In this document: positions 11,108 to 19,024 of the stretch, in pieces
Position numbering within the stretch: the stretch's first letter is position 1
Layout of the letters: each line of letters starts with the position of its first letter
Program-made: the position numbers and the translations under genes
Notes under the pieces: generated by a model
Told to the model about the DNA's origin: nothing
What the model saw: only the letters and a program-made list of their open reading frames with translations
The model's database searches: none
Source of the DNA: Candidatus Nitrotoga fabula
Lineage (GTDB): Bacteria; Pseudomonadota; Gammaproteobacteria; Burkholderiales; Gallionellaceae
Assembly: GCF_905221025.1 (NCBI RefSeq)
Contig: NZ_CAJNBL010000010.1
Coordinates: forward strand, 28,752-92,751
Length of the DNA stretch: 64,000 bases
Reading direction: 5' to 3'

Positions 11108-11123
11108 AGCCTTGCTAAAACAA

Positions 11124-11840
11124 TTACTCTGCGACTTGCGCCACAAGCTCATCAAGCGCCTGCTCTCGTCCTTCAAGAATAGCATCTGCCACTCCGCGCG
11201 CATACAAACGTATCGCCTGACTGGAATCGTCATTACCCGGGATTACATAATCCACTCCAGATGGGGAGTGATTAGTATCCACCACACCAATCACCGGGAT
11301 ATCCAGTTTGCGCGACTCGACAATAGCTCCTTTTTGATAACCGACATCAATCACAAAAATTGCAGTAGGCAAACTTTGCATGTTCTTGATCCCGCCAAGG
11401 CTGCGATCCAGCTTCTCCAGTTCCCGCTGCATCATCAAGCCTTCCTTCTTGGATAACTTCTCCATGGCTGTAGCATCCTGCATCATGGCTTCCAGATCAT
11501 GAAGCCGCTTAACAGATTGCTGCACGGTCTTGAAATTAGTAAGCATACCACCCAACCAGCGGTGATCCACATAAGGGCTGCCACAGCGAAGAGCCTCCTC
11601 TTTTATGATATCCCGGGCCTGACGCTTGGTCGCCACAAACAGTATGGTTCCCTTGTTTGCAGCAATCTTGCGCACAAACTTCAATGCGTCGTTGTACATT
11701 ACAACGGTTTTTTCCAAGTTGATGATATGAATCTTGTTCCGATGGCCAAATATGAACGGAGCCATCTTTGGATTCCAGTAGCGAGTCTGATGTCCGAAAT
11801 GGACACCGGCTTCCAGCATTTGACGCATGATTACAGCCAT
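11124..11840 (-). CDS. rpsB: 30S ribosomal protein S2
   Basis: S2 binds the 30S subunit late in assembly and is needed for S1 binding. The ATG at 11840 has a GGAGAAAACA ribosome site and gives 238 residues starting [20 protein letters not shown], the standard S2 opening; an upstream in-frame ATG at 11879 would add 13 atypical residues. Other landmarks are [25 protein letters not shown] and [19 protein letters not shown]. It is the first gene of the long minus-strand run that continues to lpxA. A sigma70-like promoter lies about 140 bp upstream. Confidence 0.98.
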   Translation of the reverse strand: MAVIMRQMLEAGVHFGHQTRYWNPKMAPFIFGHRNKIHIINLEKTVVMYNDALKFVRKIAANKGTILFVATKRQARDIIKEEALRCGSPYVDHRWLGGMLTNFKTVQQSVKRLHDLEAMMQDATAMEKLSKKEGLMMQRELEKLDRSLGGIKNMQSLPTAIFVIDVGYQKGAIVESRKLDIPVIGVVDTNHSPSGVDYVIPGNDDSSQAIRLYARGVADAILEGREQALDELVAQVAE

Positions 11841-12301
11841 TGTTTTCTCCAAACAAACGTATAGGGTTAAATCTTCCACTTGCGAGATCGACCCTTACGG
11901 GCACCCCAATTAAGCAAGTGTGCTAATTTCCTGATATTTAAAACTTAAAACCAAGTTAATCTAAATGAACAGGTCTGATATTATAACCCAAGCAGTTATT
12001 CAACTCAAACGAAGCCAGGCTGGGTCTTTATCCTCCCCAAAGCTGAAACTATTCGACAGATCAGATTTACAAACACTGTAATGCTCTATAATTGCAAAAG
12101 TAAAATATTTTCCGGTTAACTGCCCATACATCAGAAAACCTGAAAGAAAATCCCTGACGTGCCACTTTAGAAAATATGGCTGTTATCCATGCTCACAAGG
12201 AACAAAAGCCAGAAAAACAGCACAACAACATGTTTCCAAATTAATTATATCTCTGAGAGGGAATTAACGATTATGAATTCTTTTATTATTGAAGGTGACA
12301 C
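11841..12301. other. Divergent intergenic region between rpsB and a Sel1-repeat gene
   Basis: This 461-bp stretch holds the rpsB promoter and leader on the minus strand and the upstream region of the plus-strand Sel1 gene, including its GAAGGTG ribosome site. I see no gene or RNA in the remainder, which is AT-rich. Confidence 0.6.
11980..12008 (-). promoter_or_regulatory. Sigma70-type promoter of rpsB
   Basis: On the minus strand, TTGAGT (12003-12008) and a perfect TATAAT (11980-11985) are separated by 17 bp, the optimal spacing. Transcription should start near 11973, leaving a leader of about 130 nt before rpsB. S2 leaders are autoregulated in gammaproteobacteria; whether this leader does the same is inference. 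Confidence 0.75.
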
Positions 12302-12985
12302 ATGGTAGCTGAAACACACCCCGGCCTAGCTGATGATTTCAAAGAAGGAATAAAACTTGCCACTACCAATGATTTCATCAAGGCGGCAGAACTATTCAAA
12401 CGGCTTGCCGAAAAGGGGCATGCAGAAGCACAGTTTTATCTGGGGCTTATGTACGAGGGGGGGCGCGGAGTATCAAAGGACGACCATCAAGCTGCATTCT
12501 GGTGGGAAAAATCTGCTGAGCAGGGTAACATCCTGGCACAGAACAATCTCGGCCTCATGTACGAACAAGGCAGAGGAGTCCTGCAGGACTACAGCAAAGC
12601 AGCATACTGGTTCCTCAAGGCTGCTGAGCAGGGCGACCCTGAAGCGCAATATACCATTGGATTCATGTATGCGAACGGTGAAGGTATTTCGCGGGACTAC
12701 CTTCAGGCAATATTTTGGCTAACTAAAGCTGCAGAGCATGGAGATGTTGCAGCGCAGTTCAAGGTAGCACAACTACATCTTGGAGTTCTTTACACACCTG
12801 ACAACAACGTCAAACAAGATTTTATTGAGGCCTACAAATGGTTCAAGATTGCCAGCCTGGAAGGAGATCAGAACGCCAAGGACGGGCTGGAGGTTGCTGA
12901 ATCCTACCTTGCACCATCCGCCATTGAAGAGGCACAAAGACGGGTGGATGAGTGGATTGCAAACAGCAGGAAACAGCATCCTTAA
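12302..12985 (+). CDS. Sel1-like repeat protein without signal peptide
   Basis: This 227-residue protein is built almost entirely of about five Sel1-like tandem repeats of 36 residues. Examples are AEAQFYLGLMYEGGRGV, AQNNLGLMYEQGRGV and AQYTIGFMYANGEGI; each unit forms two antiparallel helices for protein binding. Unlike the other three Sel1 proteins in the window it has no signal peptide (MVAETHPGLADDFKEG), so it should be cytoplasmic. The ATG has a GAAGGTG ribosome site. The fifth repeat is looser, with an insert around LHLGVLYTPDNNV. It converges on a second Sel1 gene with a repeat element between them. Specific partner and function are unknown. Confidence 0.85.
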   Translation: MVAETHPGLADDFKEGIKLATTNDFIKAAELFKRLAEKGHAEAQFYLGLMYEGGRGVSKDDHQAAFWWEKSAEQGNILAQNNLGLMYEQGRGVLQDYSKAAYWFLKAAEQGDPEAQYTIGFMYANGEGISRDYLQAIFWLTKAAEHGDVAAQFKVAQLHLGVLYTPDNNVKQDFIEAYKWFKIASLEGDQNAKDGLEVAESYLAPSAIEEAQRRVDEWIANSRKQHP

Positions 12986-13029
12986 AAATCCACCACTATA
13001 AAGAAAAAACCGGCAGCATTCCTTAATAT

Positions 13030-13122
13030 GTAGTAGTTTCGATTTGACCCGACAGTCACTCCCGACAAATCGGGTAACCGTCAGATCGGGGGTAACCGTC
13101 AGATCGGGTTCGCGACTACTAC
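13030..13122. repeat. 93-bp repeat element with inverted ends and internal tandem repeat
   Basis: The ends are GTAGTAGT (13030-13037) and ACTACTAC (13115-13122), an 8-bp inverted repeat that extends imperfectly inward. Inside is the small palindrome CCCGACAAATCGGG, followed by two exact copies of an 18-bp unit, GGGTAACCGTCAGATCGG (13072-13089 and 13090-13107). It lies between two convergent Sel1 genes. It could be a MITE-like element or a local duplication; I do not recognise its family. Confidence 0.6.
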
Positions 13123-13124
13123 AG

Positions 13125-13163
13125 ATAAGGTGACGTTCTAAACTGCACGACTCGTCACCTTAT
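13125..13163. terminator. Inverted repeat at the 3' end of the minus-strand Sel1 gene
   Basis: ATAAGGTGACG (13125-13135) pairs perfectly with CGTCACCTTAT (13153-13163) around a 17-base loop, 11 bp beyond the stop of the minus-strand Sel1 gene. There is no T tract after the stem, so it may be a transcript end protector or a factor-dependent terminator rather than a classic intrinsic terminator. Confidence 0.45.
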
Positions 13164-13173
13164 GCTTCCCGAT

Positions 13174-13989
13174 TTATTTGACGTGTTCCGCCCGCCATTT
13201 CCGCGCCATGGCCTGCGCCTGTTCAACTTGGGTGGCGTCCAGCTTCCATTCGGCATGTTTCCTGTGCAGCTCAGCCTCATCTATTCCTTCTCCGGCTGCC
13301 AGGTTAAACCACATGTGCGCTTTCATCCAATCCTGTGGTACACCCTTTCCAGTTTCATACAGCAGTCCAAGTCTGTACTGCGCCTGAGCATTGCCTTGCT
13401 CGGCAGATTTAAAATACCACGAGGCTGCTTCATGAAAATCCTGTGGGAGCCCATGTCCTTTTTCATAAAGCTCGCCTAGACCATTTTGGGCAAGATGATT
13501 ACCCTGATCTGCTGATTTGCGATACCACCACGCAGCTTCCTTATAATTCCGTGGCATTCCTTTCTCATGATGGTACATATAACCCAAATTGAACTGTGCA
13601 CCGGAATGTCCCTTGCCTGCTGCCTGATGGTATAGCCCTGATGCCTCAGCATAGCTTTGCGGCACACCCAAACCATACTGATACAGAAGCCCAAGCGCAG
13701 ACTGCCCATCGGGGTCTCCCTGCTTGGCTGCAAGCTGATACCAATCCGCCGCCTGCTTGTAGTCCTGTGGAACACCATGCCCTTTTTGATACATTACACC
13801 CAAGTTATATTGAGCATACGCATCCCCGGTAGATGCCATCTGGCGAAATTCCTTAAGCGCAGCAGGATAATTACCTTTCTCGTACGCCTCAGTTGCATCC
13901 TGCAAATCAGCATGTGAGCTGGCACTAATTGCAAACAAGGCCACTGCCAGGAACACTCTGAATTTATTTACCATAATTGAATTGTGCAT
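13174..13989 (-). CDS. Secreted Sel1-like repeat protein
   Basis: This 271-residue protein has a signal peptide (about residues 1-27, ending SASSHA) and then about six Sel1-like repeats, such as AQYNLGVMYQKGHGVPQDY, GQSALGLLYQYGLGV and AQFNLGYMYHHEKGM. It ends in a basic tail with KWRAEHVK. It should be periplasmic or exported. The first ATG has a GAGGAACG site; a second in-frame ATG five codons later is possible. Sel1 proteins act as scaffolds in envelope assembly, signalling or surface-polymer control, but nothing here points to a specific partner. It faces the plus-strand Sel1 gene tail to tail. Confidence 0.88.
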   Translation of the reverse strand: MHNSIMVNKFRVFLAVALFAISASSHADLQDATEAYEKGNYPAALKEFRQMASTGDAYAQYNLGVMYQKGHGVPQDYKQAADWYQLAAKQGDPDGQSALGLLYQYGLGVPQSYAEASGLYHQAAGKGHSGAQFNLGYMYHHEKGMPRNYKEAAWWYRKSADQGNHLAQNGLGELYEKGHGLPQDFHEAASWYFKSAEQGNAQAQYRLGLLYETGKGVPQDWMKAHMWFNLAAGEGIDEAELHRKHAEWKLDATQVEQAQAMARKWRAEHVK

Positions 13990-14425
13990 TTTCGTTCCTC
14001 GTAATTTAAGTCTATCAACTCGACAGATTCGGTTTTACCCTGCACTTTCGCTGCTACCACCTGCCAATACAACTTACCAGTTTTACTAACACCATTATTA
14101 CAGTACCACTAAGCTGGAGAGGTTAATTTGATCTCTGCCAAAGCGCATCCTATCACTATCATCCTCAGCACTCAAACCCCATTCAAGCCAATAATTCCCA
14201 GTTACGCCAAATTTCCAGGTAATGCTTTCAGTTACTTGTCTTTGTACTGTTTAAATACAATTATTTTGTTACCAAACAAGCTACTGACTGCCTATATCAT
14301 AAATTCACACAAAACATGATCATCAATAATGACCCTAAAATTGCTATCCCGAATATTACCAATGCAAAAAACTTGCAAATGCAGTATATACTTGCATTTA
14401 GAATAAAATATGCTGGGAGATTGAA
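13990..14425. other. Divergent intergenic region upstream of the small cytochrome
   Basis: The stretch holds the upstream regions of the minus-strand Sel1 gene and of the cytochrome. No supportable gene was seen. The end nearest the cytochrome carries a cluster of TGCA words described separately. Confidence 0.5.
14363..14399. promoter_or_regulatory. Dyad-rich operator-like site upstream of the cytochrome gene
   Basis: AAATGCA (14377-14383) and TGCATTT (14393-14399) form a 7-bp inverted repeat with a 9-base spacer. Further TGCAA (14363) and TTGCA (14373) words lie alongside. The block ends 26 bp before the cytochrome start codon, where a regulator would act. No known regulator is assigned. 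Confidence 0.4.
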
Positions 14426-14740
14426 ATGTTTCAAGGATTAACATTCGTCGCGTTATTCCTCCTGTTCGGACTGAGCGGGAATATCGCTCATGGTGAAACC
14501 CAACCCCAACCGTTACCTACTGCTTCACGGGGTGAGTTATTGTATTCGACTCATTGCATTGCCTGTCACAGCACTCAAATACATTGGCGTGAAAAAAAAC
14601 TGGTTAATAACTGGGAAAGCCTGCTTTCGGAAGTACAGCGCTGGCAAGAAACCTTAATGCTCGAATGGAACAAGGATGACAACAAGGAGGTCACACGCTA
14701 TCTGAATGTCATATATTATCACTATACCATAGCAGAATAA
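14426..14740 (+). CDS. Small monohaem c-type cytochrome
   Basis: The 104-residue product has a signal peptide (about 1-23, ending IAHG) and one covalent haem site, C44-I-A-C47-H48, so it should be a periplasmic electron carrier of about 9 kDa when mature. The rest is a short helical domain rich in Trp and charged residues (WREKKLVNNWESLLSEVQRW) and ends EVTRYLNVIYYHY. It contains a possible sixth-ligand Met in the TLMLEW stretch, but this is uncertain. A GGGAG ribosome site precedes the ATG. It stands alone, with 600 bp of non-coding DNA behind it, so the redox partner cannot be inferred. Confidence 0.85.
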   Translation: MFQGLTFVALFLLFGLSGNIAHGETQPQPLPTASRGELLYSTHCIACHSTQIHWREKKLVNNWESLLSEVQRWQETLMLEWNKDDNKEVTRYLNVIYYHYTIAE

Positions 14741-15374
14741 ACGGCATATTTTACAGAGCTCTGATCACACCTTAACCATTTTGGCTCTGCCAAAATACTA
14801 TTCCTGGCAGATTTACCAGAAGCAACTGCAAAAAACCAAAAAAGTTAAGCAGATAAAATATCTGTCTCATTCATCTTTGAAGATATGCCACGCGTCATGT
14901 AAGAACCCGCATCCCTGTTATAACAAAAATGTCTGCATATAGAACGTCGATTTAAAGATAAAATTCAGTAGCACCAAAAAGAATTTCTTCTTTACATTCT
15001 TACATTTGCAAACTTTGGATCAGAATAAACAGTACAAAAAACTTTTCTTGGCTTTCTTTTTTTGCTACTGCGTATTACCTAACATTTTAAAGCTTAGCGT
15101 TAATGAGCAACACAAAACCGAAAGATTCTAACACCTATTGCCACACTTACTGCATACCCGGGAAATATCCAGATCAATGGCGAAAATTCAGCATAGAAAA
15201 TTTGAACAAATTGACTTCAAAAATATCATCATAATTTACAAACATATGATGTTCAAACAGGATTAATTGCCAGACCAGATTGACCGCACTCGCTTCCCCT
15301 CAAAAAAGACCGTTCCTTCTTTAAATTTTCTGGTCTCTTCTGTATAAATAAAAACTCTTGGAATTTGCATTCAT
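14741..15374. other. 634-bp non-coding region before hpnC
   Basis: AT-rich DNA with frequent stops in all frames. Apart from the hairpin near its left end I see no gene, RNA or repeat. The hpnC promoter must lie at its right end. Confidence 0.5.
14778..14796 (+). terminator. Hairpin after the cytochrome gene
   Basis: ATTTTGGC and GCCAAAAT form a perfect 8-bp stem with a 3-base loop, 38 bp after the cytochrome stop. There is little T-tract behind it, so the terminator call is tentative. Confidence 0.4.
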
Positions 15375-16190
15375 ATGGCCGTAAATCACTACGAAAATTT
15401 CCCTGTTGCCTCTATTCTCCTGCCCAAACCTATCAGGCATGCGGTTGAAACCATTTATCACTTTGCCCGCCAGGCAGACGACTTCGCTGACGAGGGCAAT
15501 TGGTCAAATTTGGAACGATTCAGTAAGCTTGACCATTTCCGCACTGAGCTTTTGTGCATTGCTGCAAATGAGGAACCACAAACCCCCTTGTTCCGCGAAC
15601 TGGCGTTCATCATCGAAAAACATCAGCTTCCCCTGCAATTATTTCATGACCTGCTTGATGCCTTTGCGCAAGATGTGGTCAAAAAGCGCTACGCGAATTT
15701 CGACGAAATCCTGAATTATTGTCGCCGTTCCGCCAATCCGGTCGGCAGATTACTGTTACATCTGTATCAGGAAGCCACTCCTGTAAACCTGGCCTATTCC
15801 GATGCCATATGCTCCAGTCTGCAACTCATCAATTTTTGGCAGGATATTATGAAAGACTACTCCATCAACCGAATCTATTTGCCACAGGACGAAATGGCGG
15901 ATTTCGGGGTAACAGAAATGCATATTGCACAGTGCCGTGCAGACCAGGAATGGCGTAATCTCATGCAATTTCAAAGTCTCCGCGCACGCAACATGCTGCA
16001 AAGCGGAACTCCGCTAGGCAGCATACTCACCGGTCGCATCGGCATGGAAATGAGACTGATCATTGCAGGCGGCAATCGCATTCTGGACAAGCTGGAAACC
16101 GTTAAATTCGATATGTTTCACCACCGCCCTGTATTACGTCCTTTGGACTGGATTATCATGCTTGGTAAATCTGCGCCATTTGGTTTTTGA
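15375..16190 (+). CDS. hpnC: Squalene synthase HpnC (hydroxysqualene synthase)
   Basis: HpnC converts presqualene diphosphate to hydroxysqualene, the second step of the bacterial three-enzyme route to squalene for hopanoids. The 271-residue protein has the trans-isoprenyl synthase fold with two Asp-rich motifs: ARQADDFADEG near residue 37 and WQDIMKDYSINRIYLPQDEM near residue 155. The N-terminus HYENFPVASILLPKP is typical of HpnC rather than HpnD. It leads an hpnC-hpnD-hpnE run with gaps of 36 and about 250 bp. The family call is strong; the reaction assignment follows from the known HpnCDE pathway. Confidence 0.94.
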   Translation: MAVNHYENFPVASILLPKPIRHAVETIYHFARQADDFADEGNWSNLERFSKLDHFRTELLCIAANEEPQTPLFRELAFIIEKHQLPLQLFHDLLDAFAQDVVKKRYANFDEILNYCRRSANPVGRLLLHLYQEATPVNLAYSDAICSSLQLINFWQDIMKDYSINRIYLPQDEMADFGVTEMHIAQCRADQEWRNLMQFQSLRARNMLQSGTPLGSILTGRIGMEMRLIIAGGNRILDKLETVKFDMFHHRPVLRPLDWIIMLGKSAPFGF

Positions 16191-16226
16191 AGGAACAAAC
16201 CAGCCAGCTACTCAGAATACGTTAAT

Positions 16227-17060
16227 ATGACACCCGATCAATACTGCAAAGACAAGGCGGCTCAAAGCGGTTCAAGTTTCTATTACAGCTTTATGTTCCT
16301 CCCCCCGGACAAACGTCGTGCAATCACTGCACTATATGCTTTTTGCCGGGAAGTAGATGATGTGGTAGACGAAAATTTGAATGCAAACGTGGCACGTGCC
16401 TCACTGGCCTGGTGGCATACCGAGGTAATTGCCATTTACAACGGGAGCCCCCAGCATCCGGTTACTCGTGCGTTGGCCCCGGTAGTCAGGCAATACCACC
16501 TGCCACAGGAACATTTTCATGAAATCATCAAGGGCATGGAAATGGATTTGCTCCCACATCAATATGCAGATTTCCCATCCCTGAAGCAGTATTGCTATCG
16601 CGTGGCATCCATAGTAGGAATACTCGCCGCCAAAATATTCGGCTATACCAACCCTGACACCCTCAAATATGCACAGGATCTGGGCCTTGCATTCCAGCTT
16701 ACCAATATCATCCGCGACGTTGGAGAAGACGCCCAACGCGGACGCATCTATCTCCCTATGGAAGAATTAAAACTTTTTGGTATAACCAGCAATGAAATTC
16801 TTCACAGGCTGGACAGTGAAAATTTTCAAAAACTCATCCAATTCCAGATTGATCGCGCACAACATTACTATTACCAGGCATTTGCACAGCTTCCCGCTGC
16901 AGATCGCAAGGCGCAGCGCACCGGTCTTATAATGGCAGCAATTTATCAGGCAACCTTAAAAAAAATCACTGCCAGCGGATGCCCTGTACTTACTAAGCGC
17001 GTCTCACTTACGCCTCTCCGCAAGCTTTGGATCGCGTGGAAAACCTGGATGCAGAACTAA
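16227..17060 (+). CDS. hpnD: Presqualene diphosphate synthase HpnD
   Basis: HpnD condenses two farnesyl diphosphates head to head to presqualene diphosphate, the first step toward squalene. The 277 residues show GSSFYYSFMFLPPDKR near the start, the first Asp-rich motif FCREVDDVVDE and the second motif NIIRDVGEDAQRGRIYLP, all as expected. It is a paralogue of the preceding hpnC. A 36-bp gap and lack of a strong own ribosome site suggest co-transcription. Farnesyl diphosphate ultimately comes from the MEP pathway, whose dxr gene is in this window. Confidence 0.94.
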   Translation: MTPDQYCKDKAAQSGSSFYYSFMFLPPDKRRAITALYAFCREVDDVVDENLNANVARASLAWWHTEVIAIYNGSPQHPVTRALAPVVRQYHLPQEHFHEIIKGMEMDLLPHQYADFPSLKQYCYRVASIVGILAAKIFGYTNPDTLKYAQDLGLAFQLTNIIRDVGEDAQRGRIYLPMEELKLFGITSNEILHRLDSENFQKLIQFQIDRAQHYYYQAFAQLPAADRKAQRTGLIMAAIYQATLKKITASGCPVLTKRVSLTPLRKLWIAWKTWMQN

Positions 17061-17317
17061 TTGTCTATGACTTGACCGTGAATGTTACCAGCTAAATAAC
17101 TCGAACCAGGTAAACATCATTCTGCAAAATTCATGGCTTCAAATTTTACCAGCCATACCTGCATGTACGATTTACACACCAATCCGGCACGGCAGAATTT
17201 TTGCCTGAAGGCAATACCTAACCTTATCTGGATGCAACGCCTGAATCATCAGGAAAAACGAATAAGACCAAGGCACTGTAGCCCATTTTGACCCAGTTTA
17301 AACAGCTAACGCAAACC

Positions 17318-18664
17318 ATGAATCCAGACCATGACCGACAAAAGAAATATCATGTCGCCATTATCGGTGGCGGATACGCCGGTATGGCGGCAGCGGTAAC
17401 CCTGAGTACGGCAGGAGTACCCGTTACGGTATTTGAGACTGCCAGAACGCTCGGTGGTCGTGCCCGTGGCGTTTGGCATAAAAATACACAACTCGATAAC
17501 GGCCAACATATTCTGCTGGGCAGCTATCACCATACTTTACAATTAATAGAACAGGTCGGCGGCAATATTGAACAGGACTTCCTGCGGTTGCCATTGCAAT
17601 TGAAACTGCACAATAGATTCGAATTGAAAGCATGGCGTCTGCCCGCTCCCCTGCATCTTCTTGCCGGGCTTCTCGGCGCAACCGGGGTATCTTTTAACCA
17701 TCGCCTGTCAGCTGCAAAATTCATGTTATCGCTGAAACGCAGCAAATTCACCCTAGACTACGATGTCAGTGTATCGGAACTATTGCACTTCCATAACCAA
17801 AATATAAACCTGGCCAGATTTTTATGGGAACCGATCTGCATTGCAGCCCTCAACACACCAAGCCATATTGCCTCTGCAAAAGTGCTGCTGCATGTGTTGC
17901 GCGACAGTCTGGGCGGTTCGCGTAGCGATAGCGATATCCTACTGCCTCGCATCAATTTTTCTGCGCTATTTCCAGAACGAGCCGCCGAATACATCAAACA
18001 TCATGGTGGAAAGATTCTCACTGCCTGCAAGGTAGATGCCATTGTTCCGCATGGCAATGAAATCGAACTCATCATTCATTCTTCGACAGCAAATCATTCC
18101 TCGCATCCGAGGATATTCAGCCATGTCATATGTGCAGCATCACCAGTGAACGCCACGCGACTGTTAAAATCTGAACCTCAGATTGCATGCATTGCAGAGC
18201 AAATTGCTGCAATGCAACACCAGCCCATTTATACAATTTATCTGCAATATCCTGAAAAAATTCACTTGCCCTGCCCAATGCTTGGTCTGGACAGCTGTAT
18301 TGCTCAATGGCTGTTTGATCAGGGGCAGATCTCCGGACAAAATGGGCTGATCGCTGCGGTAATCAGCGCACAAGGAAAACACCAAAAATTAACGCATGAT
18401 CAGCTTGCGAAAGAGATCGTCCGCGAAATATACGAGCAATTGAATATAGCGGAAGTCCCAATATGGCAGAAAGTGATCGCAGAAAAACGAGCCACCTTCT
18501 CCTGCGTAACGAACCTGTTCCGCCCCATTCATACCACGCCTCTTGCCAACGTACTATTGGCTGGGGACTACACAGCTGGCGACTACCCTGCCACTCTGGA
18601 AGGAGCCGTAATAAGCGGGATACGCTGCGCGGAAAAAATTACGTCCGAAATCGGGTTCTCCTGA
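17318..18664 (+). CDS. hpnE: Hydroxysqualene dehydroxylase HpnE (FAD-dependent)
   Basis: HpnE reduces hydroxysqualene to squalene, completing the three-step route. The product (448 residues from the ATG at 17318) has an N-terminal FAD-binding Rossmann motif (AIIGGGYAGMAAAV) followed by FETARTLGGRARG. The C-terminal FAD contact is LLAGDYTAGDYPATLEGAV. It belongs to the amine oxidase and phytoene desaturase-like superfamily. A TTG at 17288 could extend it by ten residues; neither start has a strong ribosome site. The 257-bp gap after hpnD has no other gene. The squalene-hopene cyclase gene is not in the window. Confidence 0.92.
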   Translation: MNPDHDRQKKYHVAIIGGGYAGMAAAVTLSTAGVPVTVFETARTLGGRARGVWHKNTQLDNGQHILLGSYHHTLQLIEQVGGNIEQDFLRLPLQLKLHNRFELKAWRLPAPLHLLAGLLGATGVSFNHRLSAAKFMLSLKRSKFTLDYDVSVSELLHFHNQNINLARFLWEPICIAALNTPSHIASAKVLLHVLRDSLGGSRSDSDILLPRINFSALFPERAAEYIKHHGGKILTACKVDAIVPHGNEIELIIHSSTANHSSHPRIFSHVICAASPVNATRLLKSEPQIACIAEQIAAMQHQPIYTIYLQYPEKIHLPCPMLGLDSCIAQWLFDQGQISGQNGLIAAVISAQGKHQKLTHDQLAKEIVREIYEQLNIAEVPIWQKVIAEKRATFSCVTNLFRPIHTTPLANVLLAGDYTAGDYPATLEGAVISGIRCAEKITSEIGFS

Positions 18665-19024
18665 CAATTTTCCAGAAATTCCCTTATCCCGGAAGGCAAG
18701 AACACCGACCGATGTGAGAATATCTACTTTTCCGGCATTAACGATCGTGAATTTTCGCATCCCCTGCTTCTTGACCACAATTATCAACCAAAACCGGTTT
18801 TCCGGCTCGCCCGAGACCTCCAGTTCAAGCTATCCCTATTTCATCTTCCTGGCTTTCCATTCCAGACTAAATTTCATATTCAACATTGCTCCCAGAAAAT
18901 AATATCTGGTTATTCAGCGCAACCTCAACCAACCAGAAATTTTTCTGCTCTCACTCAAATAGCAAAGCACCTATCCTATCTGAACGAATGAATAACCACA
19001 CCCGGGCACAGAAATGCAGCGATC
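18665..19024. other. Convergent intergenic region between hpnE and dnaB
   Basis: 360 bp between two converging genes. No supportable reading frame and no clear hairpin terminator were seen. Confidence 0.5.

Noticed and set aside
14128..14319. 63-codon plus-strand frame upstream of the cytochrome
   Set aside because: No ribosome site, no family and overlaps the probable regulatory region.
18714..18902. 62-codon plus-strand frame after hpnE
   Set aside because: No start context and no domain; composition is that of non-coding AT-rich DNA.
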